The notes beneath the pieces were generated by a model. The model did not search any database. It saw only the letters and a list, made by a program, of their open reading frames with translations, and had not been told where the DNA came from. Positions 6,864 to 13,250 of a stretch of 64,000 nucleotides of DNA are shown one piece after another. Origin of the DNA: Labilithrix sp. (GTDB lineage: Bacteria > Myxococcota_A > Polyangia > Polyangiales > Polyangiaceae); NCBI GenBank assembly GCA_019637175.1, contig JAHBWD010000007.1, positions 1 to 64,000 of the forward strand, given 5' to 3'. Position 1 is the first letter of the stretch, and every line of letters starts with the position of its first letter. Both the position numbers and the translations under genes were made by a program.

Positions 6864-8459
6864 GTGGAGAAGAGCGAGGGCAAGGCCGAGCGCGACCGCC
6901 TCGTCGGGCGCGCCGGCGTCGTGGGCGCGGGCACGCTCGCCTCGCGCGTCCTCGGCTTCGGCCGCGACGTCGTCATCGCCGCGCTCTTCACCCGCGGGCA
7001 GACCGACGCGTTCGCGACCGCGCTCACGATCCCGAACGCGCTCCGTCAGCTCCTCGCCGAAGGCGCGGTCTCGAGCGCGGTCGTCCCCGTCCTCAGCGAT
7101 CGGCTCGCCAAGGAGGGCGACGACGCGGCGCGCGCGTTCTTCGCCCGCGCGCGCGGCGTGTCGATCGTCGCGCTCTTCGTCGTGTCGCTCCTCGGGATGG
7201 TCTTCGCCGCGCCGCTCACGGAGCTCTTCGCGCCCGGCTTCCGCGACACGCCGGGTCAGATCGATCGCACCGCGGATCTGACGCGCATCATGTTCCCGTA
7301 CATCTTCTTCATGGGCACGGCCGCCCTCGGGATGGCCGCGCTCAACGCGAAGAAGAAGTTCGCCGTCGCCGCGTTCGCGCCCGGCCTCTTCAACGTCGCG
7401 CTGATCGCGGCGGCTTTCACGCTGCGCGGGCCGCTCGAGGCGCGCGGGATCGACCCTTCGATCGCGCTCGCGATCGGCGTCTTGCTCGGCGGCGTCCTCC
7501 AGGTGGCCGCGCAGGTGCCGGCGCTCCGATCGATCGGCTACGCGTCGCGCCCCGTCTTCGACTTCCGCGATCCGCACGTGCGCGAGATGCTCAGGCGCAT
7601 CGTGCCGATGACGTTCGGGCTCGGCATCTACTACGTCGATCTGACGCTCTCGCGCCGCTTCCTCTCCGAGCTCGGCGAGGGCGCGCAGAGCTACTTCTAC
7701 TGGGCCTCGCGCCTCTGCGACTTTCCGCAAGGCATCTTCGTGATGGCGCTCTCGACGGCGGCCTTGCCGTCGCTCGCCACCTTCGCGGCGAAGGGGGAGA
7801 CGGACGAGCTCGCGAAGACCTGGGCGCACGGCATGCGCCTCTCGCTCTTCGTCGCCGTGCCCGCGAGCGCGCTGCTCGTCGCGATCAGCGAGCCCGTCGT
7901 CGTGCTCCTCTTCCAGCGCGGCGAGTTCGACGCCGTCGCGGCGCACCAGACGGCGCGCGCGCTCGCGTGGCAGGGCGGAGCGATCTTCACCGTCGCGGCG
8001 GTGCGCCAGCTCGTCCCCGCGTTCCACTCGCTGGGCGACACGCGCACGCCCGTCATCGTGAGCGCGATCGATCTCGGGGCCTTCGTCGTCCTCGCGCTCG
8101 TGCTCCGCGGGCCGTTCGGTCACGTCGGCGTGAGCATGGCGGTCGCCGGATCGAGCGCGGTGCAGATGCTCCTCCTCTTCGTGGGGCTCAAGTGGCGCCT
8201 CGGGACGATCCGCGCCGCCGAGCTCGCCGGATCGGCGATCCGCATCGCGATCGCCTCCGGCGTCGCGGGGGTCGCCGCGTGGGGCGCGGCGAGCGTCGTC
8301 GGCGCGGGCGGCGGCGCGATCGCGCGCGCGCTGCCCGGCCTCGCGGGCGTGACGGTCTTCGGCGTCGTGTACTTTGCGGTCGCGTGGGGCCTCGGCGCGC
8401 GAGAGCTCGGCGAGATCGGCGCGCCGATCGTTCGGAGGCTCCGGCGGCGGTCGGGGTAG
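6864..8459 (+). CDS. murJ: Lipid II flippase MurJ (MviN family)
   Basis: MurJ moves the peptidoglycan precursor lipid II across the inner membrane. At 531 residues it is the right length for the 14-helix MOP-superfamily fold. Diagnostic segments are SRVLGFGRDVVIAALF near the N terminus, TDAFATALTIPNALRQLLAE followed by GAVSSAVVPVL, and the paired ALNAKKKFAVAAFAPGLFN and LVPAFHSLGDTRTPV motifs. The Arg and Glu residues of the central cavity loops are retained. The GTG at 6864 lies 6 nt after the DUF971 stop, in a run of same-strand genes from the HTH gene at 4302 through to the esterase at 9139. Confidence 0.93.
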   Translation: MEKSEGKAERDRLVGRAGVVGAGTLASRVLGFGRDVVIAALFTRGQTDAFATALTIPNALRQLLAEGAVSSAVVPVLSDRLAKEGDDAARAFFARARGVSIVALFVVSLLGMVFAAPLTELFAPGFRDTPGQIDRTADLTRIMFPYIFFMGTAALGMAALNAKKKFAVAAFAPGLFNVALIAAAFTLRGPLEARGIDPSIALAIGVLLGGVLQVAAQVPALRSIGYASRPVFDFRDPHVREMLRRIVPMTFGLGIYYVDLTLSRRFLSELGEGAQSYFYWASRLCDFPQGIFVMALSTAALPSLATFAAKGETDELAKTWAHGMRLSLFVAVPASALLVAISEPVVVLLFQRGEFDAVAAHQTARALAWQGGAIFTVAAVRQLVPAFHSLGDTRTPVIVSAIDLGAFVVLALVLRGPFGHVGVSMAVAGSSAVQMLLLFVGLKWRLGTIRAAELAGSAIRIAIASGVAGVAAWGAASVVGAGGGAIARALPGLAGVTVFGVVYFAVAWGLGARELGEIGAPIVRRLRRRSG

Positions 8460-8472
8460 ACTGCATTCCCTC

Positions 8473-9123
8473 ATGGCCGGCAAAGACCGAGGTGCGTCGA
8501 AAATCGTGAAGGTCGCTGCGGCAGAATTCACCGCCGGGGCGGCCAGAAAGTCGCAGATCCCTCCGGAGGCCGGCCCGGAGATCGCGTTCGCGGGGCGCTC
8601 GAACGTCGGCAAGTCGAGCCTCCTCAACATGATGCTCGCGCGCAAAGGCCTCGCGCGCACGAGCCGGACGCCGGGCTGCACCCGCCAGATCAATTTCTTC
8701 GACATCGCGATCTCGGGCGGTCCGGAGCTCGTCTTCGTGGATCTGCCCGGCTACGGCTACGCCAAGGTGTCGAAGACGGAGTCGCGCGAGTGGAAGAAGC
8801 TCCTCGAAGACTACCTCCGAGAGCGCACGACCCTCGAGGCCGTCGTCGTGCTGGTCGACGCGCGTCGGGGCATCGAGCAGGAGGAGCTCGATCTCGTGGA
8901 GTTTCTCGGCCTCCGTCAGGGTCTGCCGGTGTTCATCGCGGTGACGAAGCTCGACAAGCTCACGCGATCCGCGCAGAAGCCGTGCGTCTCCGCGATCGCC
9001 CGCGCGGCCGGGGTCAGCGTCGTCGGCACGAGCGCAGAGACGGGGGCGGGGCGCGAGGAGCTCTGGTCACGCCTCTTGTCAGTCACGACGCATCGCGCGC
9101 GCGACGACGGCAAGACCGTGTAG
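8473..9123 (+). CDS. engB: Ribosome biogenesis GTPase EngB/YihA (YsxC)
   Basis: EngB is an essential GTPase for assembly of the large ribosomal subunit. The 216-residue protein has all G motifs: P-loop GRSNVGKS (41-48), G2 region RTPGCTRQINFF, G3 DLPGYGYAK and G4 TKLDK, with a C-terminal TSAE as G5. The ATG at 8473 is used; the open frame extends upstream into murJ, but family members start 10-30 residues before the P-loop region. It follows murJ by 13 bp. Confidence 0.94.
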   Translation: MAGKDRGASKIVKVAAAEFTAGAARKSQIPPEAGPEIAFAGRSNVGKSSLLNMMLARKGLARTSRTPGCTRQINFFDIAISGGPELVFVDLPGYGYAKVSKTESREWKKLLEDYLRERTTLEAVVVLVDARRGIEQEELDLVEFLGLRQGLPVFIAVTKLDKLTRSAQKPCVSAIARAAGVSVVGTSAETGAGREELWSRLLSVTTHRARDDGKTV

Positions 9124-9138
9124 AGTCGGTTGGGAGGC

Positions 9139-9954
9139 ATGAGGCAAGCAGCGCTCGGAATCGTGCTTTTCGGGATCGGGGCTTTGCTCACGGCGTGTCC
9201 GTCGGCGAAGCCGGCGGCGACGCTCACGTCGTCGGAGTCGTGGTGCCCCGATCACTTCGAGGTCGGCCCGTCGGACACGTGCTTCGCGGTGCCGGAGACG
9301 ACGACGAAGGCGACGCCGATCCTCATCTACCTCCACGGCCCTTACGCGGGCCACGGCTCGGCGGAGGAGTGGGAGATCGTCCACTCCGCCGTGGCGAAGG
9401 GCTTCGCCGTCGTGGTCCCGCGGGGCAAGCGCGGGCTCTGCGCGTGGACGGCCGAGGTCAAGGATCACTTCTGCTGGCCGCAGGAGGTCGAAGATCCCCA
9501 GGCGTTCAAGGCGGCGGTCGCGGACTGGGATCGCGTCCTCTGGCAGGTCGACGCGATCCTCGAGAGCGGCTCGCACAACAAGCGCTACATCCTCGGCTAC
9601 TCGCAGGGCGGCCTCTTCGCGTCGTACCTCGCGTCGCACGCGCTCTTCCCCGCGCAGGCCTACGCGATCGTCAACGGCGGCCCGCTCGGCCCGATGAAGA
9701 AGCCGCCGAGCGCCGCGCCGCTCATCCTCCTCAGCGCGGAGAACGACGCCGCGCAGGCCCCGAAGATGACGGCGCTCCACGACGACCTCAACAAGGCCTC
9801 GTGGCCCCATGCATACTGCACGCATCCTGGCGGCCACGCGCTCTCCGCTTCCGACTTCGACGCGGCGCTCGCCTTCTTCAAGCGCGACGCCGACGGTTCG
9901 CTCAAGGCGAAAGACAACGCCTACACCTGCGACGGCAAAGACCCGGCGAAATAG
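9139..9954 (+). CDS. Lipoprotein alpha/beta-hydrolase (esterase/PHB-depolymerase-like)
   Basis: A 271-residue envelope hydrolase. Residues 1-20 are a lipoprotein signal ending in the lipobox LLTAC. The body is an alpha/beta-hydrolase fold: LIYLHGPYAGHG is the oxyanion-loop region, GYSQGG (153-158) is the nucleophile elbow with Ser155, an acidic residue in LLSAENDAAQ is a likely catalytic Asp/Glu, and His in THPGGHALS near residue 230 completes the triad. Paired cysteines (36/48, 101/112) suggest disulfides and export. The ATG at 9139 is preceded by GGAGG only 1 nt away, which is tight; a TTG at 9130 would extend it by three residues. The natural ester substrate is not evident. Confidence 0.78.
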   Translation: MRQAALGIVLFGIGALLTACPSAKPAATLTSSESWCPDHFEVGPSDTCFAVPETTTKATPILIYLHGPYAGHGSAEEWEIVHSAVAKGFAVVVPRGKRGLCAWTAEVKDHFCWPQEVEDPQAFKAAVADWDRVLWQVDAILESGSHNKRYILGYSQGGLFASYLASHALFPAQAYAIVNGGPLGPMKKPPSAAPLILLSAENDAAQAPKMTALHDDLNKASWPHAYCTHPGGHALSASDFDAALAFFKRDADGSLKAKDNAYTCDGKDPAK

Positions 9955-9961
9955 GCGCCGC

Positions 9962-9990
9962 TTGCGCGCGGCGCCCCGCTGGGCTATTCG
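9962..9990 (+). promoter_or_regulatory. Putative promoter of tRNA-Val
   Basis: TTGCGC at 9962-9967 and TATTCG at 9985-9990 are separated by 17 nt, placing the transcription start about 7-8 nt before the mature tRNA 5' end. This is a motif match with the right position and no other support. Confidence 0.35.
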
Positions 9991-10004
9991 GATCCTCGCA
10001 TTCT

Positions 10005-10079
10005 GGGCGCATAACTCAGCGGTAGAGTGCGACCTTCACACGGTTGAAGTCGGGGGTTCAAGTCCCTCTGCGCCCACCA
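10005..10079 (+). tRNA. tRNA-Val (anticodon CAC)
   Basis: The 75-nt sequence folds as a cloverleaf. The acceptor stem is GGGCGCA/TGCGCCC, the D arm ACTC-AGCGGTA-GAGT, the anticodon stem CGACC/GGTTG (one G-U) with loop TTCACAC, so the anticodon is CAC reading GTG valine codons. A 5-nt variable loop follows, then T arm GGGGG-TTCAAGT-CCCTC and an encoded CCA at 10077-10079. The 3' half from 10039 is repeated at 11823-11861, which marks this gene as the integration site of a small element. The present 3' end, including CCA, was therefore probably supplied by the element. Confidence 0.95.
10039..10077 (+). repeat. attL-like direct repeat: 3' half of tRNA-Val
   Basis: This 39-nt segment, from the anticodon loop through the T arm to the discriminator region, is repeated at 11823-11861 in the same orientation with one mismatch (position 7: T here, C there). 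Tyrosine-recombinase elements that insert at tRNA 3' ends leave exactly this arrangement: the intact tRNA at one end and the displaced 3' fragment at the other. Confidence 0.85.
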
Positions 10080-10345
10080 GAAACCCGCGTCGTTGAACTG
10101 ACGCGGCACTTGGCCTGGACTTGGCACGTCCCTCTCGGGGTGAGCCAAGCCGGCGCTCGGGCAGCGCCGGGAACAGCTCCGATGGCGACAGCCCACGCAA
10201 CGCGGATGTAGATCTCGTTCGTTGCCGCATCTTCCTGGCCGCACTCATGACGGATGGCGGCGGGGTTGTCGCGACGTGCATGGCGCCACGGGATCGCGCT
10301 CGCGCGCAAGTCGTGAAGGCGGACCGAGGTCGACGCACGGCAATT
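10080..10345 (-). pseudogene. Remnant of a tyrosine-recombinase (phage integrase) C terminus
   Basis: Read on the minus strand, this stretch keeps the C-terminal hallmarks of a tyrosine integrase. They are a box II-like VRLHDLRASAIPW (His-x-x-Arg), then the equivalent of the second conserved box, ECGQEDAATNEIYIRVA, where Tyr in EIYIR matches the nucleophile and Gln stands where His is usual. After a frameshift comes the tail SELFPALPERRLGSP, which matches the usual GxxFPxLP ending. No upstream catalytic part (first Arg box) is visible, and the frame has to be changed once, so it is a truncated, dead gene. Its 3' end lies next to tRNA-Val, as expected for the integrase that created the 39-nt repeats. 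Boundaries are approximate. Confidence 0.62.
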
Positions 10346-10401
10346 CGTGTCGTCGAGCGCCGGGCCTGACCTCGATGCCCGCCCATGAGGCCGCCGGTCT
10401 C

Positions 10402-10434
10402 GCGATTTGCGAATTGCGAATCGCGTGCTAATTT
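10402..10434 (+). promoter_or_regulatory. Promoter with overlapping near-palindromic operator for the HTH/NTase pair
   Basis: Bases 10402-10424 form an imperfect dyad with outer arms GCGATT/AATCGC, and inside it the heptamer TGCGAAT occurs twice in tandem. A sigma70-like promoter overlaps it: TTGCGA (10407-10412), 16-nt spacer, TAATTT (10429-10434), giving a start near 10441 and a very short leader before the GTG at 10448. The AT-rich patch stands out from its surroundings. A dyad covering the -35 and spacer directly before an HTH gene suggests autorepression, as is usual for toxin-antitoxin operons. Confidence 0.5.
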
Positions 10435-10447
10435 TCGTGATGTCGCC

Positions 10448-10972
10448 GTGGATCTCCGCCTCAAGCCCCAAGACGTCGTCGTCGCGCTGAAGCTCGCCGC
10501 GCATGCGGGGGAGCCGTGGACGCAGCCGGAGCTGGCGAAGTCGCTTCACATGAGTGCGAGCGAGGTCAACCACGGGCTGAAGCGGCTCGAGGCTTGCCAG
10601 CTCTACAACCCCCGCGAGCGGCGTGTCATCCGCAAGAGCTTGGAAGAGTTCCTCGTCGCGGGGCTCCGGTACGTCTTTCCCGCCCAGCTCGGCGATGCAG
10701 GGAAGGGCATTCCCACGTCCGTCAGCGGCTCGTCCGCGCTCTCGGCGAAGCTCCTCGTCGGCGACGACGACCACATCGTTTGGCCTGCGAAGGGACGCGC
10801 TGCCCGCGTGCGCGGTCGCACGCTCGCGCCGCTCTATCGCACCGTGCCGCAGGCCGCGACAGACGACCCGGTGCTCCACGAGTACCTCGCGTTGACAGAC
10901 GCCCTCCGCGTTGGCCGTGCCCGCGAACGCGCGCTCGCGAAAGAAGAGCTAGCGAAGAGGCTTGCCTTGTGA
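10448..10972 (+). CDS. Winged-helix HTH protein, probable antitoxin/autoregulator of an NTase pair
   Basis: A 174-residue protein. The N-terminal 60 residues form a winged HTH (PQDVVVALKLAAHAGEPWTQ, ELAKSLHMSASEVNHGLKRL) of MarR/AbiEi-like type. The C-terminal part is a basic/hydrophobic region without a family I can name. The GTG at 10448 is chosen because the promoter-like elements end at 10434 and the upstream codons read into the operator. Its TGA overlaps the GTG of the nucleotidyltransferase gene (GTGA, 10969-10972), so both are coupled. HTH genes placed directly before and overlapping AbiEii/MenT-like nucleotidyltransferases usually act as antitoxin and autorepressor. That role is inference here. 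The pair lies between the two tRNA-derived repeats, so it is the cargo of the mini-element. Confidence 0.72.
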   Translation: MDLRLKPQDVVVALKLAAHAGEPWTQPELAKSLHMSASEVNHGLKRLEACQLYNPRERRVIRKSLEEFLVAGLRYVFPAQLGDAGKGIPTSVSGSSALSAKLLVGDDDHIVWPAKGRAARVRGRTLAPLYRTVPQAATDDPVLHEYLALTDALRVGRARERALAKEELAKRLAL

Positions 10973-11664
10973 CCGCGCGTCGAGACAAGGCTCGCGCCGC
11001 GATCTCCACGATCGCGCGCGCGCTCGAGGGCGAACGGCTACCAGTGATGTTCGTCGGCGGCATTGCCACCGCACTCTTCCCGATCCCCGATGGCATCGAC
11101 GTGCGGCCTACCGACGACGTGGACTGCGTCGTCGATCTCGCCTCGACCGCGGACTACTACGCGTTCGTGAGCCGTCTTCGTGCGCGCGGGTTCCACGAGT
11201 GCACCGACGAAGGCGCGCCGCTCTGCCGCCTCGTGTATCAGGGCATCCGCGTGGACTTCGTCGCCAGCGCGGATACGGGTATTGGGCCGTCGAACCGCTG
11301 GTACCGCTCTGCGATTGCCGCCGCGAACGTCCACGCGCTCGAGGACGGCCTCGAGGTGCGCGCGATCGCGCCCATCTTCTTCGTGGCGACCAAGCTCGAG
11401 GCTTTCCACGGGCGCGGGCGCGGCGACTACCTCGCGAGCCACGACATCGAGGACGTGTTGACCGTGCTCGCCGGCCTGCCCACGCTGCGCGATGAGATCG
11501 CGAACGGGACGAGCGCGGTCGCCAGCGCCGTCCGCGACGAGCTCATCGCACTCCATGCGAAGGAAACCTTCCGCGACGCCGTCCCCGCGCACTATGAGGG
11601 CGATGCTGCAGGTCAGGTCCGCGCCGACGAGGTGCTCGCCTGGCTCGCTTCCCTGCGCCGGTGA
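10969..11664 (+). CDS. Nucleotidyltransferase-fold protein, putative AbiEii/MenT-like toxin
   Basis: A 231-residue protein with a Pol-beta-type nucleotidyltransferase core. The motif FVGGIATAL (28-36) supplies the Gly pair, PTDDVDCVVD (47-56) the two metal Asp residues D50 and D52, and IRVDFV (93-98) the third Asp, D96. Further signatures shared with AbiEii/DUF6036-type proteins are KLEAFHGRGRGDYLASHDIEDV around 142-162. All three catalytic Asp are present, so it should be active. AbiEii-type proteins are toxins of bacteriostatic type IV systems and MenT toxins modify tRNA 3' ends; insertion beside a tRNA is probably only an integration preference. Translation is coupled to the HTH gene by a 4-bp overlap. 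The alternative is a resistance-type nucleotidyltransferase, which I consider less likely. Confidence 0.75.
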   Translation: MTARRDKARAAISTIARALEGERLPVMFVGGIATALFPIPDGIDVRPTDDVDCVVDLASTADYYAFVSRLRARGFHECTDEGAPLCRLVYQGIRVDFVASADTGIGPSNRWYRSAIAAANVHALEDGLEVRAIAPIFFVATKLEAFHGRGRGDYLASHDIEDVLTVLAGLPTLRDEIANGTSAVASAVRDELIALHAKETFRDAVPAHYEGDAAGQVRADEVLAWLASLRR

Positions 11665-11760
11665 GCGCGATCAATGCATGTATGATGCACGGTCCTCCCC
11701 ACTTTTCCTCCCCACCTGGGCGGTAACGCGCCGTCACGCGTGGAATGCGGGTAAACGCCT

Positions 11761-11782
11761 CGAGGCTGTTTTCCCAGCCTCG
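11761..11782 (+). terminator. Hairpin after the nucleotidyltransferase gene
   Basis: CGAGGCTG and CAGCCTCG form a perfect 8-bp stem around a 6-nt loop, 97 bp after the nucleotidyltransferase stop and before the right tRNA-derived repeat. There is no T-run after it, so it may be a weak or factor-dependent terminator. It could also block transcription into the displaced tRNA fragment. Confidence 0.35.
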
Positions 11783-11822
11783 CAACGGCGCGTCGCGTCC
11801 CGAAACGGGGCTTTCGTCTCTG

Positions 11823-11861
11823 CACGGTCGAAGTCGGGGGTTCAAGTCCCTCTGCGCCCAC
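11823..11861 (+). repeat. attR-like direct repeat: displaced 3' fragment of tRNA-Val
   Basis: This is the second copy of the 39-nt tRNA-Val 3' segment; 38 of 39 bases equal 10039-10077. The preceding bases do not pair to give an acceptor or D stem, so it is not a tRNA gene. After the repeat the sequence differs (CGAAG instead of CAG), so the pre-insertion tRNA may have lacked an encoded CCA. It marks the right end of the roughly 1.8-kb element. Confidence 0.85.
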
Positions 11862-11939
11862 GAAGAATCGGCTCGTGACCGACCGTCACGGGCCGATTGG
11901 CTTCGGCCCCTCGAAGCGCTCGGAGAACGCGCGGGCGGG

Positions 11940-12683
11940 TCACCGCTCGCGGGGCGGGAGAACGGCGAGGCGCTCGTAGCCCGGCGGGATCGAGCCGCCC
12001 TTCACGCTCGCGTAGCTCTGGCCGACCTGCTCGACGACTTGCAGCACGAGGTCGAACGCCGTGCCGGCGGTGCGTTCGACGGCTTGCCACTCCGCGCTCG
12101 TCTTGCACACGCGCGTGAGGAGGCGGCCGACGTCGTCGCCGCGGCGCTCCTCCATCCTCTTGTGGGAGCCGTAGAACGAGAGCTCCGACGGCGCGCAGCC
12201 CATCCGCTCGCGCAGCTCCGCCATCGACGCGTCGATGAAGCCGTACGCGCGCTCGGCGAAGTAACCGTAGCCGAGGCGCCGGACCGGATCGGCTTCGATC
12301 GCGACCCAGTACAGATACGCGATGAGCAGCTCCGTCGCGGGGAGCGGCGGGGGCACCTCGGCCGGATCGCGGAGGTCGTAGCCGGCCGCGTGCAAGTCGC
12401 GGAGCGCGAGCCGTTCGTGGCCCACCGCCTCGAGCGCGTGCTCGAAGCAGTAGCGCCGGTGCTCGGGCGCCTGGTTGCGAGGGTTGACGCCGGCGAGCGC
12501 CTGGCTCCGCGGAGCGTGCTGCGTGTAGTGATGGAGCTGGACGAGATACAGCGCGTAGAGGCGGCGGTCGGCCACCGAGACGAGCGCAGGCAGCCCGCGG
12601 ATGTGCGGTCGCGCCACCGCCGCGCGCCAGCGTCGCGCGAGAAGGTCTTCGAGACGTGCCAGCGCGTCGTCGTTCGTCGCCAT
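11940..12683 (-). CDS. Heme-oxygenase-like iron-containing redox protein (HDO type)
   Basis: A 247-residue all-helical protein of the iron-containing redox enzyme group with a heme-oxygenase-like fold. Candidate metal ligands occur in the spacing known for this superfamily (CADD, UndA-like): FEH (80-82), GHE (88-90), the YFAE segment (141-144) and FYGSHKRMEE (170-179), where H174 and E178 or E179 would complete a diiron site. The N-terminal LYLVQLHHYTQHAPR helix is also typical. Such enzymes perform O2-dependent C-C or C-N cleavage or oxygen insertion in cofactor and natural-product pathways; the substrate is unknown. The ATG at 12683 is chosen; an extension to 12779 would add a low-complexity Ala/Arg leader. 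It lies just outside the tRNA element and points towards it. Confidence 0.7.
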   Translation of the reverse strand: MATNDDALARLEDLLARRWRAAVARPHIRGLPALVSVADRRLYALYLVQLHHYTQHAPRSQALAGVNPRNQAPEHRRYCFEHALEAVGHERLALRDLHAAGYDLRDPAEVPPPLPATELLIAYLYWVAIEADPVRRLGYGYFAERAYGFIDASMAELRERMGCAPSELSFYGSHKRMEERRGDDVGRLLTRVCKTSAEWQAVERTAGTAFDLVLQVVEQVGQSYASVKGGSIPPGYERLAVLPPRER

Positions 12684-12872
12684 GGGCGAAGGCGTTGCAG
12701 CGCGCGTGCCGCGCCGGCGCGCAGCGCGCTCCGCGGGCGTCGGCGGCGCAGGTGAGGATCGTTGCGCAGCGCCGTGCACACCGCTGTGCAGCGAGAGCCC
12801 GAGGCGATCGCGACGACCGAGGAGCGCGCGTGTTTCATCGTGGCTCGGCGAATTTCGCTATGATGGGAGCTC

Positions 12873-13244
12873 ATGTCGGAAGACGCGCTGAGGACCGTCG
12901 AGGGAACGTCGTGGCCCATCGTGCTCTTCGTCGAGCTCCTCGGGGAGCGCGCCAAGGCGTGGTCGCGGGCGCTCGAAGAGGCGAACATCATCGTGCTCAG
13001 CGAGGCGAGCATCCTGCGCGCCGCGTTCGTCGTCACGTCCGAGCGGCCTCACGTCGTGCTCGTCGCGTCGTCGCTTCCGAGCGAGCGAACGCAGGTCGTC
13101 CGCGACGCGGCCCGCGACATCGGCGCCGAGGTGCTCTCCCTCGCGCCCGATCTCGCGCCGAGCGCGGTGAGGTCGCTCGTCGAGAAGAGCCTCGCGACCG
13201 TCCTCGCCGTCCGCAAGAGCGTCCACCCGCCGCGCCCGGCGTGA
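12873..13244 (+). CDS. Degenerate receiver-like protein, function unknown
   Basis: A 123-residue cytoplasmic protein with the alternating strand/helix pattern of a response-regulator receiver (WPIVLFVELL, PHVVLVASSLPSER, GAEVLSLAPDLAPSAVRSLV). At the phosphoacceptor position of the third strand, where family members read VLLD followed by xxMP, this protein has VLVASSLP, so the Asp is missing and phosphorylation there is not possible. It could be a pseudo-receiver used for protein binding. The similarity is by pattern only. The ATG at 12873 follows a GGGAGC stretch. Its 3' end lies 6 bp from the end of the convergent Cys-rich lipoprotein gene. Confidence 0.55.
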   Translation: MSEDALRTVEGTSWPIVLFVELLGERAKAWSRALEEANIIVLSEASILRAAFVVTSERPHVVLVASSLPSERTQVVRDAARDIGAEVLSLAPDLAPSAVRSLVEKSLATVLAVRKSVHPPRPA

Positions 13245-13250
13245 TCGATC

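Noticed and set aside
5628..8705. Open frame of 1025 codons on the minus strand opposite the PfkB, DUF971 and murJ genes
   Set aside because: It is rich in Arg, Ala, Glu and Asp without hydrophobic core patterns, as expected from the antisense of GC-rich genes. The plus strand has recognised genes over its whole length.
10036..10244. Small minus-strand frames ending in GAEGLEPPTSTV over the tRNA
   Set aside because: This peptide is a well-known artefact of translating the complement of a tRNA 3' half. I kept only the integrase-like part upstream of it.
11823..11861. A second tRNA-Val gene
   Set aside because: Only the T arm and 3' acceptor strand are present; no matching 5' acceptor, D arm or anticodon stem can be formed with upstream bases.
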